NCBI GenBank assembly: GCA_934526065.1
Contig: CAKSZX010000001.1
Span: forward strand, 62,001-126,000
Reading direction: 5' to 3'
DNA from: an uncultured Oscillospiraceae bacterium
Lineage (GTDB): Bacteria > Bacillota > Clostridia > Oscillospirales > Ruminococcaceae
Length of the DNA: 64,000 nucleotides
Made by a program: the position numbers and the translations under genes. Each line of letters starts with the position of its first letter. The first letter of the stretch is position 1. Of this stretch, positions 23,241 to 31,160 are shown piece after piece. The notes under the pieces are model-generated. The model did not search any database and was not told the origin of the DNA. It saw only the letters and a list, made by a program, of their open reading frames with translations.

Positions 23241-24656
23241 ATGCCAAATATGTCACCTAAAAAGAACCCTATGCCGTCACAGGATCCATTGGTAAGGGCT
23301 CATAACTTTAAGGAAGTTACAACAGGCTACACGGAGGAAGTTGCCATTGACGAGGCTCTCCGTTGCCTTAACTGCAAGCATATGCCTTGCGTTTCCGGTT
23401 GCCCGGTAAATATTCATATTCCGGAATTTATCCGGAAAATAAAAGAGGGAGATTTTGAAGGCGCTTATCAGATAATCAGCCTTTCATCATCTCTGCCGGC
23501 AGTTTGCGGCCGTGTTTGCCCACAGGAAACACAGTGTGAATCAAAATGTGTAAGAGGTATCAAAGGCGAACCGGTAGGTATCGGCCGTCTTGAAAGATTT
23601 GTTGCCGACTGGCACAACGCTCACTCCGAAAAAGCTCCGGAACAGGTTCCCTCAAACGGACACAAAGTTGCCATCGTAGGTTCAGGCCCTTCAGGCCTTA
23701 CATGTGCCGGCGACTTGGCTAAAAAAGGCTACAAGGTTTCGGTTTTCGAGGCCTTGCACACAACAGGCGGCGTTTTGGTTTACGGTATTCCTGAATTCCG
23801 TCTGCCAAAGGCAATAGTACAAAAAGAAGTTGACAACCTTGTTGCAATGGGCGTTGACATCGAAACAAATATGGTTATAGGTAAGACCTTGACAATCGAC
23901 GAATTGTTCGGTATGGGTTACGAAGCCGTATTTGTAGGCTCCGGCGCAGGTTTGCCAAACTTTATGGGCATTCCGGGTGAAAGCCTTAAAGGTGTTTATT
24001 CCGCTAACGAATTTTTGACAAGATCCAACCTTATGAAGGCATACAAGGATGACCCTGTTACACCTATTTCAAAGGGCGGTAAAGTTGCTGTTGTAGGCGG
24101 CGGCAACGTTGCCATGGACGCAGCCCGTACGGCTCTCCGTCTTGGTGCAGAAAAGGTTTACATAGTGTATCGTCGTTCAATGGAAGAACTTCCTGCAAGA
24201 AAAGAAGAAGTTGAACACGCAATTGAAGAGGGTATCGAGTTTAAGCTCTTGAACAACCCTGTTGAAATTTTGGGTTATCACAACCCGGATGACCGCCGTG
24301 ACCCGAAAAACGGCTGCGTAACAGGTGTTAAGTGCATTAAAATGGAACTTGGCGAGCCGGATGCAAACGGTCGTCGCAGACCTATGCCTATCGAGGGCAG
24401 TGAGTTTGTTCTTGATGTGGACACCGTTGTTATGTCAATCGGTACATCACCTAACCCGCTTATTAAATCAACAACCGCAGGCCTTGAAGTAAACAAGCAC
24501 GGCGGCATTATAGTTGAAGAAAACACAGGCGCAACAACCAAAGAGGGCGTTTACGCCGGCGGTGACGCCGTAACAGGTGCCGCAACCGTTATTTCCGCTA
24601 TGGGTGCCGGCAAGGTTGCAGCAAAAGCTATCGACGAATATTTACAGAATAAATAA
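23241..24656 (+). CDS. nfnB: NfnB: NADPH-dependent oxidoreductase, large subunit (GltA/GltD-like)
   Basis: 471 residues, start 2 bases after the nfnA stop, with AAGGAGG inside nfnA. The N-terminal domain holds two [4Fe-4S] clusters: CLNCKHMPCVSGCPV and CGRVCPQETQCESKC. Next comes the bifurcating FAD site VAIVGSGPSGLTCAGDLA and the NADP(H) site VAVVGGGNVAMDAARTA, then VVMSIGTSPNP and the closing GVYAGGDAVTGAATVISAM. This layout is shared with glutamate synthase small subunit, and automatic annotation often calls it GltA; no glutamate synthase large subunit is present and the partner is NfnA, so transhydrogenase is the better reading. It links this region to NADPH supply. Confidence 0.92.
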   Translation: MPNMSPKKNPMPSQDPLVRAHNFKEVTTGYTEEVAIDEALRCLNCKHMPCVSGCPVNIHIPEFIRKIKEGDFEGAYQIISLSSSLPAVCGRVCPQETQCESKCVRGIKGEPVGIGRLERFVADWHNAHSEKAPEQVPSNGHKVAIVGSGPSGLTCAGDLAKKGYKVSVFEALHTTGGVLVYGIPEFRLPKAIVQKEVDNLVAMGVDIETNMVIGKTLTIDELFGMGYEAVFVGSGAGLPNFMGIPGESLKGVYSANEFLTRSNLMKAYKDDPVTPISKGGKVAVVGGGNVAMDAARTALRLGAEKVYIVYRRSMEELPARKEEVEHAIEEGIEFKLLNNPVEILGYHNPDDRRDPKNGCVTGVKCIKMELGEPDANGRRRPMPIEGSEFVLDVDTVVMSIGTSPNPLIKSTTAGLEVNKHGGIIVEENTGATTKEGVYAGGDAVTGAATVISAMGAGKVAAKAIDEYLQNK

Positions 24657-24688
24657 TTTGATTTTGTGATAAATAAAGCATAAATTTT

Positions 24689-24725
24689 AAACGGCTTTCG
24701 TATATTGGTACGGAAGCCGTTTTGC
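24689..24725 (+). terminator. Terminator after nfnB
   Basis: 14-bp stem (24689-24702 with 24709-24722, one wobble), loop of 6, then TTTTGC. Confidence 0.88.
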
Positions 24726-24779
24726 TTTACATATGTAAATATGGTTAATCTGTACAAAAAATGCACTGTAATTTTTGAA

Positions 24780-24807
24780 TTGAAAAATTTTATTGATATG
24801 GTAAAAT
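24780..24807 (+). promoter_or_regulatory. Promoter of the cytidylate kinase-like gene
   Basis: TTGAAA (24780-24785), 16-bp spacer, TAAAAT (24802-24807). Confidence 0.6.
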
Positions 24808-24822
24808 ATTAACAAGGGAAGA

Positions 24823-24881
24823 TACTCCGAAATAAACGGCTAAGAGCCGAGGGGTACACAAAACCTGCACAAAAAACAGGT
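24823..24881 (+). promoter_or_regulatory. Structured leader of the cytidylate kinase-like gene
   Basis: TACTCC pairs with GGGGTA, enclosing the hairpin CGGCT-AAG-AGCCG; then a second hairpin ACCTG/CAGGT with an A-rich loop ends directly at the ribosome site AAGGAGG. Could be a translational control element; no known riboswitch consensus recognised. Confidence 0.4.
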
Positions 24882-24895
24882 AAGGAGGCTTATTT

Positions 24896-25504
24896 ATGAG
24901 TTATAAGGTAATTACAATCAGCCGTGAGTTCGGTTCAGGGGGCAGAACAGTGGGTAAACAACTTGCCGAAAAGTTGGGTATTCCTTGCTACGACAGAGAA
25001 ATCATTGAAAAAGTAGCTTTGGAAAGCGGCTATGATAAGAAATATATTGAGGAAATGGGCGAGTACACAAACGGCGGTTTGCTCAACGCAATTTTCACAA
25101 ACAGAAGTTATAACTATGCCCCCAGCAATGAGGACACTATTTGGAAAATCCAAAGCGATATAATCCGTGATGTTGCAAGCAAAAGCCCTTGCGTAATTGT
25201 AGGTCGTTGTGCCGACTACATTTTAAGGGATAATCCTGAGGCTTTGCGTGTTTTTATCCATGCAAGTATGGAATTCCGTGCAGACAGAATTGTTTCCGTT
25301 TACGGTGAAAGAGAAGATTCTCCTGAAAAGCGTTTAAAGGATAAGGATAAAAAGCGTGCCGCATATTATGACTACTACACGGATATGAGATTCGGAGACG
25401 GCAGAAATTATCATATTTCTCTTGACTCCGGCGCATTGGGTATCGACAAGTGTGTTGATATTTTGGCAGATGTTGTCAAGATGAGCGAAAATAACGATAA
25501 ATAA
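24896..25504 (+). CDS. Cytidylate kinase-like family protein
   Basis: 202 residues behind AAGGAGG. P-loop kinase of the AAK6/cytidylate kinase-like family found in Firmicutes in addition to true Cmk. The N-terminal VITISREFGSGGRTVGKQLA is the nucleotide-binding loop (GSGGRT), followed by YDREIIEKVALESGY; the middle part has PCVIVGRCADYIL and the lid region with VYGEREDSPEKRLKDKDKKR; the ending includes YHISLDSG. Genuine cytidylate kinase is longer and has a distinct CMP domain, so the substrate is uncertain; a nucleotide or other small-molecule kinase. Single gene with promoter, folded leader and terminator of its own. Confidence 0.9.
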   Translation: MSYKVITISREFGSGGRTVGKQLAEKLGIPCYDREIIEKVALESGYDKKYIEEMGEYTNGGLLNAIFTNRSYNYAPSNEDTIWKIQSDIIRDVASKSPCVIVGRCADYILRDNPEALRVFIHASMEFRADRIVSVYGEREDSPEKRLKDKDKKRAAYYDYYTDMRFGDGRNYHISLDSGALGIDKCVDILADVVKMSENNDK

Positions 25505-25517
25505 AATACAAAAATCG

Positions 25518-25539
25518 GGCGGTCGAAAGACCGCCTTTT
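25518..25539 (+). terminator. Terminator after the cytidylate kinase-like gene
   Basis: GGCGGTC (25518-25524), GAAA tetraloop, GACCGCC (25529-25535), T4. Confidence 0.92.
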
Positions 25540-25566
25540 GTATTGAAGGGCTTATATCTGCCAAAC

Positions 25567-25595
25567 TTGATAATTTTATATTTGTATGGTACTAT
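25567..25595 (+). promoter_or_regulatory. Promoter of the glycosyltransferase unit
   Basis: TTGATA (25567-25572), 17-bp spacer, TACTAT (25590-25595). Confidence 0.55.
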
Positions 25596-25644
25596 TGTCC
25601 TGTAAATAACATAAATTGCATAAATAAATCTCTGTGGGGGAAAA

Positions 25645-28041
25645 ATGGAAAATATCGAAATTAAAAGCCCAAAGGTAAGTGTTGTTGTACGGGCTTACAA
25701 TGTTGAAAAATATATTTTGGAATGTTTGGAAAGCCTTTGCAACCAAACCCTTAAAGATATAGAAATATTGGTGTGCGACGATTGTTCTACCGATGGCACT
25801 CTCGATATTGCAAAATCCGTTGCCGAAAAGGACAGCAGGGTTAAAATCCTGGCAAAGGATAAAAACCAAGGTACTCTTTTAAACAGAAAATCCGGTGTGG
25901 ATGCTGCCACAGGTGAGTATGTTATGTTTCTTGACGGAGACGATTATTATTCCGCTGAGGCCTGCGAAAAGGCCTATAACGCCATAAAAGAGCAAAATAC
26001 GGATATTTTACAGTTCGGCACAAATGTATTTGCGGAAAAAGACGGCTTTGAGGATTTTATAAAAGGCGTAAAAGAGTATTTAAAGTACCCGGAAGAAAAA
26101 ATAATTGTGCCTGTAAACGGCGGTCTTTTAAGTTACAAGTATGTAAAAGAAAAGATGAATTTTAATATCTTTTCAAAGATATATAAAATTGACACGGCAA
26201 AAAAAGCTTTTGAAAATATCCCCCGGCAAAGGTTGAATATGCGGGAAGATTTATTGCAGGTATATTTGATGTTATTTTTCGCGGGGTCTTACGGATACAT
26301 AAAAAATGAAATATATAATTATCGTGTAGGCAACGGTATTTCCACAAGTACCGAAATAAGCGATTCAAAATTAGAGGCCTTAGCTAAATCTTATTATGTC
26401 TACCTGTATCTGAATGAATGGACAGAGAAACAAGGCGGGACGGAAATTTGCGCCGACAGATTGAACGAAATAAAAATGCAGATGTTGGATGCAACTGCGG
26501 CAACGGTTTTGAAAAAAATGTCGGCAGAAAAAAGACAACAGTACGTAGATTTGGCTTTGAAAAACTGCCCTGCAGAAGAATTTTTGGCATATCTTTCTTA
26601 CAGCGTTTATAGTTTGAAAAATCACAGAGAGGACGAGTTTTCCGAGCTTATAAGGACCGTAAATATTTTCAAACCGAGATTGAGAAAATTCAAAACATTA
26701 GGTACATTTTATCATCGTATGTACAATGGGGGGATTGAAAGAGTAGTCAGCCGTTTGACAGATATTTGGAATGAGGGCGGATATAATGTCGTGCTTTTTA
26801 CCGATGATGAACCAAATGAAAATGATTATAAAATAAACCCGAATACAGTAAGAGTTGTTCTGCCTAAAATACAATTCCGCAGTTATGACGAATATTATGC
26901 AAGAGCAGTGGCTTTAATCGGAGCAATAAATGAATACAATATTGATATTATGATTTACCACGCATGGGAAAATTTAAATAAACTTGCCGATGTCCGGGCG
27001 GTAAAATTCACAGGTTTGCCTTTTTTAATGCACACCCATGGCACATTTTGTTCAAGCTTAAGATCAAATGATTTTCAGTACGCATACCGTGCCGCAACTA
27101 TGCCGTTTATTTTCAGATGCGTTGACGGTGTTACCGCCCTTAATGATGTTGATTGTCGGTGGTGGCAGTCAAAGGGATTAAGGTGCTATAAAACCGTAAA
27201 CCCGATAGATATATCCCCGGACACAACTCCTGCGAAACTTGACGGCAAAAATGTAATCATTTCTGCCAGAATAGACAGGGGCAAGCAGATAGAAGATGTT
27301 GTTGAAATAGCAAAACTTGTGCGCCGGGAAATTCCGGGTGTAAAGTTTACGATTATCGGCGGTTGTGACGATGAGATTTACGGCCAAAAAATAACTGACC
27401 TTATAGAGGAATACGGCTTAACAGACACGGCGGAAACAGTGGGCTATGTAAAAGATGTTATAAGCTATTATCAAAGTGCCGATGTTATGCTGTCTACAAG
27501 CCGGTTTGAAGGGTTCAGTTTGGCTCTTGCCGAGGGCAAAGTCTGCGGTTTGCCGCTGGTTTGTTACTTCCTTGCCAACTGGGATATGGCGAGAAATCCA
27601 AGGGGAATGGTTAACATTCCCCAAGGGGATATCTGCGGCGCCGCCCGTGAAATTGTAAAGTTGTTAACCGACGACGATTACAGATACGAAATGGGCAGAC
27701 AGGCAAGAGAAAGCGGCATCGAATTTGTAAGAACGGACATAGGCAAAATATGGGACGATATATTTAAAGATATGGCCGAAAACGAGTATCATTATCAAGA
27801 CGGTGTATCGGTAAAAGAACCCCTTGCCGCCGCAACGGATATTTTTACCGAATTCAATTCCAAGGGAATTGAGATAAGAGGAGCCGGCGGAGGGTTTGAC
27901 ACAGAGAAAGCTGCTTTTTATCAGTTGCAGTGCAACCATTTGGCCGAGACAATAAATGAAATTCGTTCGTCAACATCATACAGAATCGGTATGGCGGTAA
28001 CGGCACTTTTCAGAAAAATAAAAATGATTTTACATAAATGA
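25645..28041 (+). CDS. Two-domain glycosyltransferase (GT2 plus GT4)
   Basis: 798 residues. Residues ~1-250 are a GT-A, family 2 domain: KVSVVVRAYNVEKYILECLE, the nucleotide-sugar motif CDDCSTDGT, and FLDGDDYYSAEA carrying the DxD-like metal site. A helical middle part (about 250-345) links to a GT-B, family 4 domain (about 350-680) with THGTFCSSLRSNDF, the sugar-nucleotide site NVIISARIDRGKQIEDVVEI and SRFEGFSLALAEGKVCGLPL. The tail (about 720-798) ends with a basic amphipathic segment. Such fusions build cell-surface polysaccharide or teichoic-acid-like polymers by adding two sugars at the membrane. The next gene is a membrane glucosyltransferase, 7 bases on, so both probably act on one glycan. 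Donors and acceptor are unknown. Confidence 0.9.
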   Translation: MENIEIKSPKVSVVVRAYNVEKYILECLESLCNQTLKDIEILVCDDCSTDGTLDIAKSVAEKDSRVKILAKDKNQGTLLNRKSGVDAATGEYVMFLDGDDYYSAEACEKAYNAIKEQNTDILQFGTNVFAEKDGFEDFIKGVKEYLKYPEEKIIVPVNGGLLSYKYVKEKMNFNIFSKIYKIDTAKKAFENIPRQRLNMREDLLQVYLMLFFAGSYGYIKNEIYNYRVGNGISTSTEISDSKLEALAKSYYVYLYLNEWTEKQGGTEICADRLNEIKMQMLDATAATVLKKMSAEKRQQYVDLALKNCPAEEFLAYLSYSVYSLKNHREDEFSELIRTVNIFKPRLRKFKTLGTFYHRMYNGGIERVVSRLTDIWNEGGYNVVLFTDDEPNENDYKINPNTVRVVLPKIQFRSYDEYYARAVALIGAINEYNIDIMIYHAWENLNKLADVRAVKFTGLPFLMHTHGTFCSSLRSNDFQYAYRAATMPFIFRCVDGVTALNDVDCRWWQSKGLRCYKTVNPIDISPDTTPAKLDGKNVIISARIDRGKQIEDVVEIAKLVRREIPGVKFTIIGGCDDEIYGQKITDLIEEYGLTDTAETVGYVKDVISYYQSADVMLSTSRFEGFSLALAEGKVCGLPLVCYFLANWDMARNPRGMVNIPQGDICGAAREIVKLLTDDDYRYEMGRQARESGIEFVRTDIGKIWDDIFKDMAENEYHYQDGVSVKEPLAAATDIFTEFNSKGIEIRGAGGGFDTEKAAFYQLQCNHLAETINEIRSSTSYRIGMAVTALFRKIKMILHK

Positions 28042-28048
28042 GGTTAAA

Positions 28049-29521
28049 ATGAAAAGTTTAAAAAGCGAAATGCAGAAGATAAACTTTAAAATATGGTTTA
28101 TGTCTCTTGCAAGCATAGTTCTTTTATTCGGCAGTGCAAACAAACCGCAGCTTTCCACCGATACATACAGCACACTGGCGGCACCTCGGTGGACATATAT
28201 GCACATGATAAAAGACAACGGTCGAATTATTTCCGGGTTGGTTTATAAAGCGGTTTACGATTTAAATATCAGTTTTACAAAGATTTATTATTTGTCATAT
28301 TTTGTAGGAATAATTTTTGCCGCTTTGGCGGTAATGATGCTTGCCAATGTGATATTAAAATTGAGCAAATGTTCCGAGTACACTGCGACGCTTATATCCT
28401 GTACAATTATTGCCAATCTTTATTCTTTTGAATACTATATGTTTATTGAAACAGGCTTATTTATGCTGAGCTTGTTTTCGGTTACATTGGCAGTGTCAAA
28501 AACAGTCGCTTGGTTTGATACAGGTGATAAAAAGCAGTTATTCTTAGCACTGTTATGTCTTGTGGTTTCGGTGGAAATTTATCAAACTCATCTGGCAATA
28601 TATATTATAGCGCTTGCGCCGATTATAATGTATTATTCAAAATCCGTCCGCTCGTTTGTAGTTAACAACATTGTTATTTTGTGCCAGTACACAGCGGCCA
28701 TGATTGTGGGTATTGTGCCTACAAAGTATATTTTTAAAAGCGGCCGTGTGCAAACAGCAGGTTCGATTTTAAATTTAAGTGTTTTGTCATCTATAAGGGA
28801 TAATTATATTCACACACTGAATGTGATACCTCATTATCGGTATATATTCTTGATAGCCTTTGTTTTGGTATTGTCCTTTGTGTTTATTTTTGCCGCAAAG
28901 GAAAACAGGGTTTTAAAAATATTTTCTGTAATTTATGTGTCGGTGGTCACAATAGGCATATCTTTTGCACCCTATATTTTATCGGTTTCGGACGATTATT
29001 CGGCAAGGATACTGTACCCGGTAATGTCGATCATAGGTGTGCTTGCCTTTAATATAGTTTTAAATTTAAGGGTAAAAGATAATAATTTTCACGGTTATAC
29101 GGTAAAGCTTGTGTTCTGTACATTATTTATGTGCCTTATTGTAAAGTCGATGTTCTTTACAAGAATATTTAACGACAGATATTCCATAAATCGGATTGAT
29201 AATCTTTTGGCAAATGCAATTCAAAGCAAAATAACCGAGTATGAAACCGAAACGGGCATAACCGTTACCAATGTGGCATTTTACAACGATATGTATCGTA
29301 CAAGAAGTTACCCCAATATAAGAACATCAAATATAAATTTGAAAATGTTTGACACAACTTGGAGTGATATGGACGGTATAAATTACTATACGGGAAAATC
29401 TTATTGGGAAAGCGAACCGAAAGACGAGTATAAAAAATATTTTGCCGATAAAAATTGGGACGGTTATGACGAAGGACAGTTGGTATTTGACGGGGATACT
29501 TTGCATTTGTGTTTGTTCTAA
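28049..29521 (+). CDS. GtrII-type membrane glucosyltransferase
   Basis: 490 residues with about ten transmembrane segments spread over residues 15-385 and an extracellular C-terminal domain of about 100 residues. The first loop carries LSTDTYSTLAAPRWTYMHMI and KDNGRIISGLVY, the region with the conserved acidic residues of the GtrII family (PF14264), which uses undecaprenyl-phosphate-glucose to decorate O-antigen or other surface glycans outside the membrane. AT-rich and with many ATA and TTT codons relative to the core genes around it, as is usual for surface-polysaccharide genes. Pairs with the GT2-GT4 protein upstream. No GtrA/GtrB flippase or lipid-glucose synthase is nearby. Confidence 0.82.
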   Translation: MKSLKSEMQKINFKIWFMSLASIVLLFGSANKPQLSTDTYSTLAAPRWTYMHMIKDNGRIISGLVYKAVYDLNISFTKIYYLSYFVGIIFAALAVMMLANVILKLSKCSEYTATLISCTIIANLYSFEYYMFIETGLFMLSLFSVTLAVSKTVAWFDTGDKKQLFLALLCLVVSVEIYQTHLAIYIIALAPIIMYYSKSVRSFVVNNIVILCQYTAAMIVGIVPTKYIFKSGRVQTAGSILNLSVLSSIRDNYIHTLNVIPHYRYIFLIAFVLVLSFVFIFAAKENRVLKIFSVIYVSVVTIGISFAPYILSVSDDYSARILYPVMSIIGVLAFNIVLNLRVKDNNFHGYTVKLVFCTLFMCLIVKSMFFTRIFNDRYSINRIDNLLANAIQSKITEYETETGITVTNVAFYNDMYRTRSYPNIRTSNINLKMFDTTWSDMDGINYYTGKSYWESEPKDEYKKYFADKNWDGYDEGQLVFDGDTLHLCLF

Positions 29522-29529
29522 AACAAATA

Positions 29530-29562
29530 TAAAACACAGTTTGTTATGACAAGCTGTGTTTA
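29530..29562 (+). terminator. Probable terminator after GtrII gene
   Basis: AAACACAG pairs with CTGTGTTT, extended inside by TTGT/ACAA around TATG; only a short T run follows, so termination may be partial. Confidence 0.5.
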
Positions 29563-29593
29563 CATTAAATAATATAATGGAAAGGGTGATAAA

Positions 29594-30247
29594 ATGCCGG
29601 AACCGAGAAAAAATTATGATTTAATGATGGAGCAGCAGATGAAATCCATTGCTCCCGGCACGCCGCTGCTTTTACACGCTTGTTGTGCCCCTTGTTCATC
29701 GGCGGTTTTAGAGAGATTGGCGGATTTTTTTAAGATAACCGTGTTTTTTTACAACCCTAACATAACCGAAAAGGAAGAATATGAAAAAAGACTTGGTGAA
29801 TTGCGCCGCTTTTGCCAAGGCGTAAAAAGTAAATATCCTGTTTCGGTTTTAGAGGGGAAATATGACCCGGAGAGCTTTTTTGAAATTGCCAAGGGGCTTG
29901 AAAATCGGCCGGAGCGAGGCCGGAGATGCTATAAGTGCTATCGTTTAAGACTTGCCGAAACCGCAAAAGTTGCCCGGGAAAAAGGTTTTGAATACTACAC
30001 CACAACACTGAGTATTTCTCCCCACAAAAACGCCCGGTGGCTTAATACGATAGGCGAGAACCTGAACGGGGAATATAGCGCCACATTTTTGTACAGCGAT
30101 TTTAAAAAACATAACGGATACAAAAGAAGCATCGAACTTTCTGCCCGGTGCAACCTGTATCGACAGGATTACTGCGGCTGTATATATTCAAAGGCCGAAA
30201 GGGAAAAGCAAAAAGCGGATAAAGAAAAGCAAGAAACCGACTTATGA
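29594..30247 (+). CDS. queH: Epoxyqueuosine reductase QueH
   Basis: 217 residues behind AAAGGG. QueH converts epoxyqueuosine to queuosine at tRNA position 34, the last step of Q synthesis, replacing QueG in many anaerobes. It binds a [4Fe-4S] cluster and a second iron via conserved Cys and Asp. The set is visible: LLLHACCAPCSSAVLE near residue 25, RCYKCYRLRLAETA in the middle, TTLSISPHKN, and the closing CNLYRQDYCGCIYS. After that comes a short Lys/Glu tail (about 20 residues) not typical of the core. No other queuosine genes are near, so the precursor is probably salvaged or made elsewhere. Confidence 0.94.
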   Translation: MPEPRKNYDLMMEQQMKSIAPGTPLLLHACCAPCSSAVLERLADFFKITVFFYNPNITEKEEYEKRLGELRRFCQGVKSKYPVSVLEGKYDPESFFEIAKGLENRPERGRRCYKCYRLRLAETAKVAREKGFEYYTTTLSISPHKNARWLNTIGENLNGEYSATFLYSDFKKHNGYKRSIELSARCNLYRQDYCGCIYSKAEREKQKADKEKQETDL

Positions 30248-30295
30248 CAAATTGATATTTCGGTCTTACAACAGAATATCTTCAATAATTTTAAG

Positions 30296-30323
30296 CCGCC
30301 GGCAGCAAAAAGCCGGCGGTTTT
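30296..30323 (+). terminator. Terminator after queH
   Basis: CCGCCGGC (30296-30303) pairs with GCCGGCGG (30312-30319) with loop AGCAAAAA, then T4. Confidence 0.9.
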
Positions 30324-30387
30324 AATTTTGTGTTTAAAACCCTGCCGGCTACATAATAATTTATATATAAAAAAGTGGTTTTAAGTT

Positions 30388-30831
30388 TTACCGCTGTGCT
30401 GCTTTTTCTCGTTCTGCCACAGCTATTTCGTCACAGCGCTCGTTTTCCGGGTGACCCCGATGACCCTTAATCCAGTTAAATGTGACATTGTGTTTTTCCA
30501 AAAGGGGGAGAAGTTCCTGCCACAAATCAACATTTAAAGCCGGCTTCCCGTCGCTTTTTTTCCAGTTTTTCTTTTGCCAGGAGTACACCCAACCTTTGGT
30601 TACGGAATCTATAACATATTTCGAGTCGCTTGTTAAAATCACCCGGCAAGGTTCTTTAAGGGCGGACAGGGCATATAAAACCGCCGAAAGTTCCATTCTG
30701 TTGTTGGTGGTGTGACTTTCTGCGCCGGAAAGTACTTTTTCGGCTCCGTTATATCTTAAAATTGCCCGCCAACCGCCGGGGCCCGGGTTGCCGCTGCAAG
30801 CGCCGTCTGTAAAAATTTCAACTGTTTTCAT
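30388..30831 (-). CDS. rnhA: Ribonuclease HI
   Basis: 147 residues on the minus strand. RNase HI cuts the RNA strand of RNA-DNA hybrids with two metal ions. The catalytic DEDD set is complete: Asp in EIFTDGACSGNPGPGGW (about residue 8), Glu in NNRMELSAVLYAL, Asp in ILTSDSKYVIDSVTKGW, and Asp in NERCDEIAVAEREKA. It also keeps the basic handle region with YSWQKKNWKKSDGKP used for substrate grip. Length is typical of the short bacterial type I enzyme. It stands alone, convergent with queH, and shares an AT-rich upstream spacer with the RNase J unit. Identification is secure. Confidence 0.96.
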   Translation of the reverse strand: MKTVEIFTDGACSGNPGPGGWRAILRYNGAEKVLSGAESHTTNNRMELSAVLYALSALKEPCRVILTSDSKYVIDSVTKGWVYSWQKKNWKKSDGKPALNVDLWQELLPLLEKHNVTFNWIKGHRGHPENERCDEIAVAEREKAAQR

Positions 30832-30927
30832 TTAAAATACCTATTAACTTAATATAATTATTTAACCATAATATTATATATTAGATTTCTATTTATGTAA
30901 AGAATATACAAAGGTACTTTTATTCTA

Positions 30928-30956
30928 TTGACTTTTTTGCAGAAAAAATATATCAT
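30928..30956 (+). promoter_or_regulatory. Promoter of the RNase J unit
   Basis: TTGACT (30928-30933), 17-bp spacer, TATCAT (30951-30956). This puts the start of the transcript about 200 bases before the gene. Confidence 0.6.
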
Positions 30957-31087
30957 TAAATTGAGATATATGTGTTCGTTAAAAAATAAGCCGGCAGTGT
31001 GCGTTTACAATCGGATTTTATTGGTTGCTGTATCAACTATATGCCCGTTGCCCCTTTAAACACTACGCAGTTTGTCGTATTTTTTAC

Positions 31088-31112
31088 CACCATACTTATA
31101 TGGTGTATTTTT
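31088..31112 (+). terminator. Terminator-like hairpin in the RNase J leader
   Basis: CACCATA (31088-31094), CTTA, TATGGTG (31099-31105), then TATTTTT. Lies 50 bases before the ribosome site, so it could act as an attenuator. The spacer 30832-31160 (329 bases) shows the promoter, this hairpin and no ORF. Confidence 0.5.
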
Positions 31113-31160
31113 CGTATTTATTTATAATTCGTATATCATTTAAAAAGGAGAAAGGAAAAA

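Noticed and set aside
23241..24656. Glutamate synthase small subunit
   Set aside because: There is no large subunit nearby and the adjacent FAD/NAD subunit with a [2Fe-2S] cluster makes NfnAB the better reading.
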